5,411 nt of DNA from positions 1-5,411 of the forward strand of contig CATJWA010000304.1 in NCBI GenBank assembly GCA_949744025.1, in the 5' to 3' direction. A program made the position numbers and the translations under genes. Under the pieces are notes generated by a model. The model worked only from the letters and a program-made list of their open reading frames with translations, was not told the DNA's origin and made no database searches. This document shows, piece after piece, positions 1 to 5,411 of this stretch (positions are counted from its first letter, which is position 1; each line of letters starts with the position of its first letter). This DNA is from an uncultured Eubacteriales bacterium (GTDB lineage Bacteria > Bacillota > Clostridia > Oscillospirales > Oscillospiraceae).

Positions 1-1
1 A

Positions 2-526
2 ATAATGCTCGACTCGGGACTTCTGGACCGTTTCTGCTCCTCGGGTACCCCTGTGGATTTTGCGCCGCTGGATACCCTTCCCGCGCAGCCGGCGCTTTGC
101 CTGACGGGTCTGTGCGCCCTGCTCGAGCGCGCAGGCAGAATACGCACTCCGGAATTCCTGCGCGCGATGAAATGCTCCGGCGAGGAACAGCGCCTGTGCT
201 CAGCCGGCGTCAAATCCGCGCTGTCCGGCCCCCCCGCCTCGCCAAGCGGCTGGAAAAAGCTGCTCTCCGAAATTGGAGAGCCCGCCGCGCGCGCCGCGGC
301 CGCGGCCGCTCAGGCGCTGTACGGACGCGATTTCATGCCTCAGCTTGACTGTGTGCTCGCCTCCGGAGAGTGCTTCAGCCTTGACCGCCTCGCCATTGGC
401 GGCGATGACCTGCTCGCGCTCGGCCTGAGCGGCCGCGATGTCGGCGCGGCGCTCGCCCGGCTTTTGCAGCACGTTATCGAGCACCCGCAGGACAACGAGC
501 GCGAAACGCTCCTGCGCCTGCTTTGA
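2..526 (+). CDS. cca: CCA tRNA nucleotidyltransferase (poly(A) polymerase family), C-terminal part, 5' truncated by window
   Basis: The reading frame is open to the left edge (ATA precedes the first ATG at 5), so this is the last ~174 residues of a longer protein; bacterial CCA enzymes are usually ~400-450 residues. The call rests on the C-terminal block, about residues 126-173 counted from the ATG at 5: SLDRLAIGGDDLLALGL, then a Gly/Ala-rich helix with LLQHVIEHPQDNERETLL. This matches the family's usual ending (L-A-I-x-G-x-D-L-x-x-L-G, a helix, then a V-x-x-x-P-x-x-N motif). The enzyme adds or repairs the 3' CCA end of tRNA in the cytoplasm. The catalytic N-terminal nucleotidyltransferase head lies outside the window, so class and activity cannot be judged. 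The region before the signature is weakly conserved and contains a run of six Ala encoded by very GC-rich DNA (281-310). No hairpin terminator follows the TGA at 524-526, so read-through into the next gene is possible. The family is fairly secure; the symbol is by family only. Confidence 0.82.
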   Translation: MMLDSGLLDRFCSSGTPVDFAPLDTLPAQPALCLTGLCALLERAGRIRTPEFLRAMKCSGEEQRLCSAGVKSALSGPPASPSGWKKLLSEIGEPAARAAAAAAQALYGRDFMPQLDCVLASGECFSLDRLAIGGDDLLALGLSGRDVGAALARLLQHVIEHPQDNERETLLRLL

Positions 527-548
527 CACGTTTTTCCTGTTTTGTGTA

Positions 549-577
549 TTGACGGCCGGCAGCCCCGCCAATATAAT
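549..577 (+). promoter_or_regulatory. Near-consensus sigma-70 (SigA) promoter for the hydrolase gene
   Basis: TTGACG at 549-554 (5 of 6 to the -35 consensus) and a perfect TATAAT at 572-577 are separated by exactly 17 bases. Transcription would start near 582-585, giving a leader of about 45 bases before the ATG at 628. The site lies wholly in the 101-base spacer after the CCA gene, so the hydrolase should have its own start even if some read-through occurs. The -35/-10 spacer holds the palindrome GCCGGC, which is too short to call an operator. A TTGACA at 577-582 overlaps the -10 but has no matching downstream -10. Confidence 0.78.
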
Positions 578-613
578 TGACAGTACAATAACAAACAGAC
601 AGCAGCACAATTT

Positions 614-620
614 AAGGAGG
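614..620 (+). promoter_or_regulatory. Ribosome binding site of the hydrolase gene
   Basis: AAGGAGG lies seven bases before the ATG at 628, which is optimal placement. It fixes that ATG as the start. Confidence 0.9.
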
Positions 621-627
621 TCTCAAC

Positions 628-1557
628 ATGCCTGTTTTCAGTGAATACACCTTTTTATCCTGCAACGGCAGGACCAAAATCCGCGTGCGCCGCTGCGACC
701 CCGACGGTCCGGCGCGCGGCGTGGTGCAGATAGCCCACGGCATCGCCGAGCATGTCGGGCGCTATGACGATTTCGCGGAATTTCTCGCGCGAAACGGCTT
801 TGTCGTGGCGGCTAACGACCATCTCGGCCACGGCAAAAGCATAAACGACGAGTCCGAGCTGGGCTTCTTCGCCGAAAACGGCGGCTGGGAGCTCGCCCTC
901 GGCGACATGCGCCAGCTTCACGAGCAGCTTGCAGGCGAGTTTCCGGAGCTCCCCATCTTCCTGTTCGGCCACAGTATGGGCAGCTTCCTTACGCGTACCT
1001 ATATAATCCGTTACCGCGGCGGCCTGACGGGCACAATACTGTGCGGCACCGGCCAGCAGCCCCGTGCGGTCGTCTCCGGAGGCAGGCTTCTTGCCGAGAC
1101 GGAGATAAACCGCCACGGAGCGAAGTACAAGAGCCAGCGCCTGAACGACATGGCCTTCGGCAAGTATAACGACGGCTTTGCTCCCGCGCGCACGGTGTCA
1201 GACTGGCTCAGCCGCGACGCCGAACAGGTGGATAAATACGGCAGCGACCCCCTGTGCGGCTACATACCCACCGCGGGCCTGTTCCGCGATATGATGGGCG
1301 CTCTTGAGTACATCGGTAAGCAGCGCAATATTGAGCGCATGGAAAAGGATATGCCCGTGCTGTTCATCTCCGGCGACAGAGACCCCGTGGGAGAAAACGG
1401 CCGCGGCGTGCTGCGTGTTTACCACCGCTTCGTCCGCGCCGGCATGACCGACGTAACCCTCAAGTTATACGCCGACTGCCGCCACGAGCTGCTGAACGAG
1501 CTCAACCGCGAGCAGGTAAAGAGCGACGTGCTCGGCTGGATAAACAGCAAAATGTGA
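628..1557 (+). CDS. Alpha/beta hydrolase, monoacylglycerol lipase / lysophospholipase type (serine hydrolase)
   Basis: A complete 309-residue protein of usual size for the PldB/monoacylglycerol-lipase group (COG2267, Hydrolase_4 fold). An oxyanion-hole type HG motif lies in AHGIAEH (36-42). A second family motif, NDHLGHGKS, covers 63-71. The nucleophile elbow is GHSMGS with Ser116. The acid is most likely Asp252 in SGDRDPVG, aligned with the G-x-x-D position of monoacylglycerol lipases, and the base is His286 in DCRHELLNE. The triad is therefore intact. No signal peptide or membrane segment is visible, so the enzyme is predicted cytosolic. The family cleaves ester bonds of monoacylglycerols or lysophospholipids, but the true substrate cannot be read from sequence, and other carboxylesterase activities are possible. 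The gene appears monocistronic, with its own promoter and strong ribosome binding site. It is transcribed convergently with the TRAP operon and ends 28 bases before the shared terminator hairpin. No functional link to either neighbour is evident. Family is near certain, substrate unknown. Confidence 0.93.
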   Translation: MPVFSEYTFLSCNGRTKIRVRRCDPDGPARGVVQIAHGIAEHVGRYDDFAEFLARNGFVVAANDHLGHGKSINDESELGFFAENGGWELALGDMRQLHEQLAGEFPELPIFLFGHSMGSFLTRTYIIRYRGGLTGTILCGTGQQPRAVVSGGRLLAETEINRHGAKYKSQRLNDMAFGKYNDGFAPARTVSDWLSRDAEQVDKYGSDPLCGYIPTAGLFRDMMGALEYIGKQRNIERMEKDMPVLFISGDRDPVGENGRGVLRVYHRFVRAGMTDVTLKLYADCRHELLNELNREQVKSDVLGWINSKM

Positions 1558-1577
1558 CTTGAAAGCATCAATACCGC

Positions 1578-1615
1578 AAAAAGCATACCCCCTGCCGCAT
1601 TCCCGGCAGGGGGTA
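1578..1615 (-). terminator. Rho-independent terminator of the TRAP operon, probably bidirectional
   Basis: TACCCCCTGCCG (1586-1597) and CGGCAGGGGGTA (1604-1615) form a perfect 12-bp stem with a six-base loop. Read on the minus strand, the stem begins 18 bases after the large permease stop and is followed by TGC and then TTTTT (1582-1578), a good terminator. Read on the plus strand, only an interrupted T-rich stretch follows (ATTCTCTTATCTT), so termination of the hydrolase transcript is plausible but weaker. It occupies most of the 76-base convergent gap. Confidence 0.87.
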
Positions 1616-1633
1616 CATTCTCTTATCTTCCGT

Positions 1634-2956
1634 CTAAGCGCCGTAAACCAGATTCGGCAGCCACAGCGCAAGCTGCGGGAAAATAATCAGCAGGATTATC
1701 ACGATAAATGTCGCTCCAAGGAAGGGCCAGACTCCGGAGAAAATTTTTGCCAGCGTAGCGTCAGGGTCCTTGATGCAGCCCTTGGTAATGAATATCGACA
1801 CGCCCACCGGAGGAGTAAGCCCGCCGACGCACAGCATCAAAAGCACCATGTTTCCGAACCATATCTTGTCATAGCCAAGGTAGTCGATAAGAATCGGGAA
1901 CAGCACCGGAATAGTCAGCAGAACAATCGACATGACATCGGTCAGCATACCCATGAAGGTATAAAATACCAGCACTATCAGCAGAATCACCCAGCCGTCC
2001 ACATGCAGCCCCTTAATCATGTTCGCCAGCGCCGTTGACACCGTCGTCACGGCGATGAAACGCGAGAAAATCGCCGCGCAGGCCAGCAGAACGAACACCA
2101 TGGCCGTGAGCTTCGCCGTGTCCAGCAGCGAATTGAGAAACTGCTTCCAGCTCAGCGTCCTGCGGAACAGGCACACGATAATCATTCCCGCCGAGCCGAC
2201 TGCTCCGGCCTCGGTCGCCGCGAATACGCCGGCAAACAGCCCGCCTATCGAAATGGCGAACACAATGGCTATTTCAATAAGCCCGCCGCCCTTTATTGCC
2301 TCCCAGCGCTCCGCGCGCGTGCTCTTTTCCGTCTTGGGCGCGGCCGAGGGGTCCCTCCAGCCTGTGTATGCGATTGCCCCAAGCGTGAGCAGGGTCAGCA
2401 GTATCCCTGGCGTCACGCCTGACAGGAACAGCCTCCCGACCGACGCCTCGCACGCGTTTCCGTAGATTACGAAGGTCAGGCTCGGAGGGATAAGCACCGA
2501 GATGCTCGCGCCCACCGCGATGGTGCAGCACGACACCTTCGGATGGTAGCCGGCCTTCTTCATCTCCGGATAGGCCACGGCGCTCATTGTGCCGATTGTT
2601 GCCGGTCCCGAGCCGCATATCGCTCCGAAGCAGGCGCAGGCTATAGCCGTGGCCATCGCCATGCCTCCCCTGCGGTGGCCGAAGCATTTCTGGCAGGCGT
2701 TGAACAGCCGCGCCCCAAGCCCCGAGTGGTAGGCTATGTAGCCCATAAGCGCGAACATCGGCGCCACGCTCATCGTGTATTTTGAAAAGTTGGACGTTAT
2801 CTCGCCTATTACCATCTGCAACGCCGCGGCGGGAGTTCTTATAATCGCGAATCCCACGGTTCCTACCAGCGCCATGGACACGGGAACAGGCATTCCCAAA
2901 AACATAAGCACAAGGAACACAATCAGGCCCAGAATACCGAGCATTATAGGTGTCAT
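1634..2956 (-). CDS. dctM: TRAP transporter large permease subunit (DctM family)
   Basis: A complete 440-residue, very hydrophobic protein with many membrane segments, the normal size of a DctM subunit. Family motifs appear in the expected order: GMPVPVSMAL (21-30) at the N terminus; GSGPATIG (115-122) leading into PEMKKAGY (130-137); LIPPSLTFVIYG (155-166); TEAGAVGS (248-255); LTDVMSIVLLTIP (338-350); and GGLTPPVGVSIFI (378-390). In known TRAP systems this subunit carries the substrate through the inner membrane, driven by a sodium gradient, in complex with DctQ and fed by the extracytoplasmic DctP. The GSGPAT loop replaces the GSS-V-A form of well-studied members and is known in other TRAP subgroups. 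The ATG overlaps the TGA of dctQ (ATGA), which implies translational coupling. A purine-rich AGGAGGGGGG lies upstream. The gene is last in the operon, just before the terminator. Substrate is not predictable from this subunit. Confidence 0.97.
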   Translation of the reverse strand: MTPIMLGILGLIVFLVLMFLGMPVPVSMALVGTVGFAIIRTPAAALQMVIGEITSNFSKYTMSVAPMFALMGYIAYHSGLGARLFNACQKCFGHRRGGMAMATAIACACFGAICGSGPATIGTMSAVAYPEMKKAGYHPKVSCCTIAVGASISVLIPPSLTFVIYGNACEASVGRLFLSGVTPGILLTLLTLGAIAYTGWRDPSAAPKTEKSTRAERWEAIKGGGLIEIAIVFAISIGGLFAGVFAATEAGAVGSAGMIIVCLFRRTLSWKQFLNSLLDTAKLTAMVFVLLACAAIFSRFIAVTTVSTALANMIKGLHVDGWVILLIVLVFYTFMGMLTDVMSIVLLTIPVLFPILIDYLGYDKIWFGNMVLLMLCVGGLTPPVGVSIFITKGCIKDPDATLAKIFSGVWPFLGATFIVIILLIIFPQLALWLPNLVYGA

Positions 2957-3495
2957 TTACCCGTTCCCCCCTCCTGCTGCGTGTCGGCGTCCTCACTGCC
3001 GGCCCCGGCGAAAAACACCGCGCATCTCAGGCATTTGAGCAGCAGCGCCAGCGTGGCTACGGCAAAGCCAATGGCCATTATCAGATTTATTACCCACATG
3101 GGTATCCCCACGGTCTGCGTAACGGTGCGCTTGGCCATCGTCGTGAGTACCTCCGCGAAATACCTGTAGGCAATCGCTCCGTAAAATACCGCGGCCAGCA
3201 GGCTCGTCAGCAGCTCACATATGCTTTTCGGCGCCGGCTTCATGCTGTCGGTCAAAAGCGTCATGGTGATGTTTCCGTCGCCAATCTCATTGTAGGCCAG
3301 CGCGAAGGCTCCCAGCAGCAGGCCCGCGTAGCTGACAATCTCCACCGTGCCGAAGATTGGCGCGGTGAAAAGCTGCCTTGCAATCACGTTTATCACCGAC
3401 AGAATCATCATCAGCGCGCCTACAATGCCGGCCGCGTATCCCATAAGCTTGAAAAACCGGCAAAGGCCCCTGTCTATTTTGTTCAGCGTATTCAA
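2953..3495 (-). CDS. dctQ: TRAP transporter small permease subunit (DctQ family), TTG start
   Basis: A 180-residue membrane protein of usual DctQ length (about 160-180). Four hydrophobic segments lie at roughly 18-38, 51-70, 93-117 and 131-155. Between the first two is NVIARQLFTAPIFGTVEI (36-53), matching the family's N-V-x-x-R-x-x-F-x-x-P-x-x-G-T-x-E signature. GNITMTLL (74-81) matches the G-H-I-R-V-D-x-L type motif after segment two. In TRAP systems DctQ pairs with DctM in the inner membrane and is needed for transport. The start codon is TTG (3495-3493), chosen because AGGAGG sits six bases before it and the next in-frame ATG (residue 18) would leave almost no residues before the first membrane segment. 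The gene begins 32 bases after dctP and overlaps dctM by four bases. The last ~20 residues are a polar, Gly/Glu-rich cytoplasmic-looking tail. Confidence 0.94.
   Translation of the reverse strand: MNTLNKIDRGLCRFFKLMGYAAGIVGALMMILSVINVIARQLFTAPIFGTVEIVSYAGLLLGAFALAYNEIGDGNITMTLLTDSMKPAPKSICELLTSLLAAVFYGAIAYRYFAEVLTTMAKRTVTQTVGIPMWVINLIMAIGFAVATLALLLKCLRCAVFFAGAGSEDADTQQEGGTGK
2966..2975 (-). promoter_or_regulatory. Ribosome binding site of dctM, inside the end of dctQ
   Basis: Minus-strand AGGAGGGGGG lies within the last codons of dctQ, 9-13 bases before the dctM ATG depending on which part pairs. With the ATGA overlap it supports coupled translation from this start. Confidence 0.7.
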
Positions 3496-3501
3496 AAGGC
3501 A

Positions 3502-3507
3502 CCTCCT
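3502..3507 (-). promoter_or_regulatory. Ribosome binding site of dctQ (decides the TTG start)
   Basis: Minus-strand AGGAGG lies in the 32-base dctP-dctQ gap, six bases before TTG at 3495. The strong match and spacing favour this rare start codon over the internal ATG. Confidence 0.88.
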
Positions 3508-3527
3508 CTCTCAGGCAGGGCCGCCGC

Positions 3528-4760
3528 TCAGCTTGAATACGGCAGCGTCCACTCAAAGTCCGTACCCGCTCCGCACTGCAGGCGCTCTCCGGTGGTGGGG
3601 TTGAGCGCAATGTACATGTCGGGGTCGTCGTCGCTCTTTGCCGGGTATTCCGCGTTCCACTTATCCGCCAGCTCCTGCCAGCGCCTTAAAATCTCGTCTC
3701 CGTCGTAGCCGCCGGCGTTGAGCGTGGCAATATAGTCGTCAACTCCTCCGGAAATAAGGCTGCGGAACTGCTCAATTTCCTCATCGGTGGGATAGTAGTA
3801 TTCCTTCATCTCCTCCTTAAGCCGTCTGGCGGAGGGCTCCTTGTAAAAGTCGTTCATCATAAACCGCAGACAGATGTCATAGGCGTCGTCAAACGCGGAG
3901 GTAACTGCCTGCTTCTGGTTGTCCGTAAGCCTGTCCCAGGCGTCCTGGTTCATGATGAACATTCCCCCGTTGTTGTAAAGCGGGTAGTCCATGCCGTAGT
4001 CAAGCACCTCGCACAGGTTCCATGTGTATATCGCGCCGCGTATGGTCATTATTCCGTCAATAACGCCCTGCCTGAGCGACTCGTAGCAGTCCGCTATGGC
4101 AACGTCGGTCGGAACTCCGCCGAAGGCGGTAATGGCCTTGGCCATCGTGCCGGTCGAGCGGATGGTCTTCCCCGCCAGGTCTCCCGGCGTGTGTATAGGC
4201 CCGCCGTTGGCACAGATGCAGCCCTTGGTTCCGTACATGTAGCTGAGCACCTTGAACTCGCCCAGCTCCGCGGGAGCGTAGGTGTCTATATACTCGCCGA
4301 ACGCGCCGGTTATCGCCGGAGCGGAGGAAAAATACATTCCCGGCTGCTCAATCGTTGCCAGCTCGGGGAAGGACGAGACGTTGTCGGCAATCTGGACATA
4401 TCCGATATCGGCCACGCCGTTTATTATGCCGTCGAGCATGTCTCCCTGTCCGCACAGCGTGCCTCCCGGGTAATAGGTTATCTCCACGGTTCCGCCCGAG
4501 CGGTTGTATATTTCCGTGAAAATGTAGTTGAGAAACACCTCATAAGGGTTCCCCGCCGCCAGGAAGTTTGCCATGGACAGCTTCACCTTCGGGTCGGACG
4601 AGGCCTCCGCATCGGGGGCGTCGCCCGCTGGCTCCGGCGTACTTCCGCTCGAAGCGGCCGGATTCTGAGCGTCGGGCTGTGATGTGCTGTTGTCCGTGCC
4701 GCATGCCGCGCAGGTAAACAGCATAATAAGTGCAAGTAATAGTGCCGCATACTTTTTCAT
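3528..4760 (-). CDS. dctP: TRAP transporter substrate-binding lipoprotein (DctP family)
   Basis: A 410-residue solute-binding protein that would capture substrate outside the membrane and deliver it to DctQM. The start at 4760 is preferred over the in-frame ATG at 4781: AAAGGA sits eight bases before it, and it yields a standard signal (MKK, hydrophobic core, then CAAC). Numbering is from this start. Cys20 is the likely lipidation site, although the -3 residue is Cys rather than the usual Leu. Residues 21-57 are a Ser/Pro/Ala/Asp-rich linker. The binding domain follows; DLAGKTIRSTG (194-204) carries the conserved Arg201 that in this family usually contacts the substrate carboxylate, and YESLRQGVIDG (226-236) is the matching family motif. 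The protein is longer than a typical ~330-350-residue DctP because of the linker and a C-terminal tail of ~38 residues after KWNAEYP. The mature domain has seven Cys (103, 181, 183, 225, 250, 297, 396), many for an exported protein. Family is secure; the ligand is unknown. Confidence 0.95.
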   Translation of the reverse strand: MKKYAALLLALIMLFTCAACGTDNSTSQPDAQNPAASSGSTPEPAGDAPDAEASSDPKVKLSMANFLAAGNPYEVFLNYIFTEIYNRSGGTVEITYYPGGTLCGQGDMLDGIINGVADIGYVQIADNVSSFPELATIEQPGMYFSSAPAITGAFGEYIDTYAPAELGEFKVLSYMYGTKGCICANGGPIHTPGDLAGKTIRSTGTMAKAITAFGGVPTDVAIADCYESLRQGVIDGIMTIRGAIYTWNLCEVLDYGMDYPLYNNGGMFIMNQDAWDRLTDNQKQAVTSAFDDAYDICLRFMMNDFYKEPSARRLKEEMKEYYYPTDEEIEQFRSLISGGVDDYIATLNAGGYDGDEILRRWQELADKWNAEYPAKSDDDPDMYIALNPTTGERLQCGAGTDFEWTLPYSS

Positions 4761-4768
4761 AGCTATTT

Positions 4769-4774
4769 TCCTTT
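4769..4774 (-). promoter_or_regulatory. Ribosome binding site deciding the dctP start
   Basis: Minus-strand AAAGGA lies eight bases before the ATG at 4760. The alternative ATG at 4781 has no convincing purine-rich site upstream and would add seven polar residues before the signal peptide. Confidence 0.72.
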
Positions 4775-4787
4775 CTGTCATCTCAGT

Positions 4788-5411
4788 TTATACGTCCATT
4801 GTGTAAACCCTGTATCCTCCGCTGAGTATCGCCGTGTCAAATCCCTTCTGACTGAGAAAACGCGACGCGACATAGGCCCGGTAGCCCTCCGCGCACAGCA
4901 GAATAATCCTCCTGCCTCTGTCGAGCTCCTCATAGCGGCGGCGCAGGCGGTCCAGCGGAATGTTTACCGCGCCGCCGACCGAGTCGCAGATAAACTCGTC
5001 CTCCCGCCTTACGTCCACGACCGTACATTTCCCGCCCTTTGCAAGCTCCCTCAGCTGCCCCGCGGTGACAAGCCGTATCTCGCCCTTCACCGCGTTCGCC
5101 GCTATCATTCCCGCCATAATCACGGGGTCCCTCGCCGACGAGAAGGGCGGCGCGTAAGCCAGGTCGAGGCTTTCAAGGTCAAATACCGTGAGCCCCGCGT
5201 AAATCGCGGTCGCCAGCACGTCTATGCGCTTATCCGTTCCCTCGCGTCCCACGGCCTGGGCTCCGAGCAGCCTTCCGCTGTCATTTTCCACAATCAGCTT
5301 CAGAATTATGTATTGTGCGCCCCTGTAAAAAGCCGCGTGGTTTCTCACCGGCGCGTAGGACACGAAGAAATCCAGCCCCGCGGCCTCGGCCTCGGCCTCA
5401 CCCAGCCCCGT
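4788..5411 (-). CDS. CoA-disulfide reductase / NADH oxidase-type flavoprotein with C-terminal rhodanese domain, 5' truncated by window
   Basis: The frame is open to the right edge; the GTG at 5363 is internal and not a start. 207 C-terminal residues are visible, numbered here from the edge. Residues 1 to ~107 are the dimerisation domain of pyridine nucleotide-disulfide oxidoreductases: TGL at 1-3, ILGAQ-type LLGAQAVG (48-55), DKRIDVLATAI (60-70), and LDLAYAPPFSSARDPV (82-97), the hallmark of CoA-disulfide reductases and related NADH oxidases. A rhodanese domain follows (~113-204): VVDVR (131-135), GGAVNIP (146-152), and the active-site loop CAEGYRA with Cys173, ending in LSGGY (196-200). Known fusions of this architecture are CoADR-Rhd enzymes and NAD(P)H-dependent CoA-persulfide/polysulfide reductases. 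They use FAD and an N-terminal redox Cys that lies outside this window, so the exact activity is undecided. The gene ends 27 bases before dctP in the same direction and is probably the upstream member of the same operon. Confidence 0.94.
   Translation of the reverse strand, partial: TGLGEAEAEAAGLDFFVSYAPVRNHAAFYRGAQYIILKLIVENDSGRLLGAQAVGREGTDKRIDVLATAIYAGLTVFDLESLDLAYAPPFSSARDPVIMAGMIAANAVKGEIRLVTAGQLRELAKGGKCTVVDVRREDEFICDSVGGAVNIPLDRLRRRYEELDRGRRIILLCAEGYRAYVASRFLSQKGFDTAILSGGYRVYTMDV
5381..5398. repeat. Three tandem CGGCCT hexamers within the reductase gene
   Basis: Three exact copies of CGGCCT encode an Ala-Glu alternation on the minus strand (EAEAEA, residues 5-10 from the edge). They are flanked by exact 9-base direct repeats CCAGCCCCG at 5372-5380 and 5402-5410. 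The segment is in a surface-type linker position of the family and stays in frame. It is probably a small slippage-derived expansion rather than a functional element. Confidence 0.6.

Noticed and set aside
262..281. Inverted repeat GCTCTCC / GGAGAGC with a six-base loop inside the CCA gene
   Set aside because: Seven-base arms within coding sequence, with no T-run and no adjacent gene boundary; likely chance in GC-rich DNA.
281..310. Alternating GC-rich tract encoding six Ala, with overlapping GCGGCCGC-type palindromes
   Set aside because: Explained by a poly-Ala stretch with GCC/GCG codons in a variable part of the protein; no regulatory reading is supported.
655..1116. A 153-codon minus-strand open frame opposite the hydrolase
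   Set aside because: Exactly antisense to a gene with an intact catalytic triad and strong start signals; no plausible ribosome binding site or family motif of its own.
2274..2996. A 240-codon minus-strand open frame overlapping dctM and dctQ in another frame
   Set aside because: Rich in Arg, Gly and His and lacking any recognisable motif. It lies over well-supported TRAP genes and is a GC-driven shadow frame.
2950..3708. A 252-codon plus-strand open frame opposite dctQ and the end of dctP
   Set aside because: Composition rich in Arg, Gln and His and typical of antisense translation of membrane-protein DNA; both genes beneath it are certain.
4787..4840. Possible internal promoter before dctP: TTGACA at 4840-4835 and TATAAA at 4792-4787 on the minus strand
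   Set aside because: The two hexamers are about 42 bases apart and do not pair with each other. Each has only a 3-of-6 partner at normal spacing, so an internal start is not supported.
5361..5363. GTG as the start of a stand-alone rhodanese-containing protein
   Set aside because: The frame continues upstream to the window edge with typical disulfide reductase sequence (TGL onward), so the GTG is an internal Val codon.

Overview
This window looks like chromosome of a GC-rich, probably anaerobic bacterium, most likely a clostridial-type Firmicute; a Synergistota-like origin is not excluded. Supporting signs are strong AGGAGG-type ribosome binding sites, a short Gram-positive-style lipoprotein signal on the binding protein, a tripartite TRAP transporter, a flavin disulfide reductase fused to rhodanese, and frequent ATA isoleucine codons despite high GC. 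Species cannot be named from the sequence alone. No RNA gene, insertion sequence, CRISPR array or phage gene was seen. Coding density is high, and no gene-free gap exceeds about 100 bases.

Left part, + strand. The window opens inside the C-terminal part of a CCA tRNA nucleotidyltransferase (to 526). A 101-base spacer follows, with a near-consensus sigma-70 promoter (TTGACG, 17 bases, TATAAT) and a strong ribosome binding site. These serve a complete alpha/beta hydrolase of the monoacylglycerol lipase / lysophospholipase type (628-1557) with an intact Ser-Asp-His triad.

Centre. The hydrolase converges on a minus-strand operon. The 76-base gap between them holds a perfect 12-bp GC-rich hairpin. 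On the minus strand it is followed by five T, so it is the operon's terminator and probably acts in both directions.

Right part, - strand, in transcription order. A CoA-disulfide reductase / NADH oxidase-type flavoprotein with a C-terminal rhodanese domain runs in from beyond the right edge. Then come a TRAP substrate-binding lipoprotein (DctP type), the small TRAP membrane subunit (DctQ type, TTG start) and the large TRAP permease (DctM type). Spacings are 27 and 32 bases, then a 4-base ATGA overlap, which indicates one transcript. The three TRAP proteins form one ion-driven importer of a small, probably carboxylate- or sulfonate-like solute of unknown identity. The linked disulfide/persulfide reductase hints that the solute or its metabolism may involve sulfur or thiols. 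This is the most interesting point in an otherwise fairly ordinary region.
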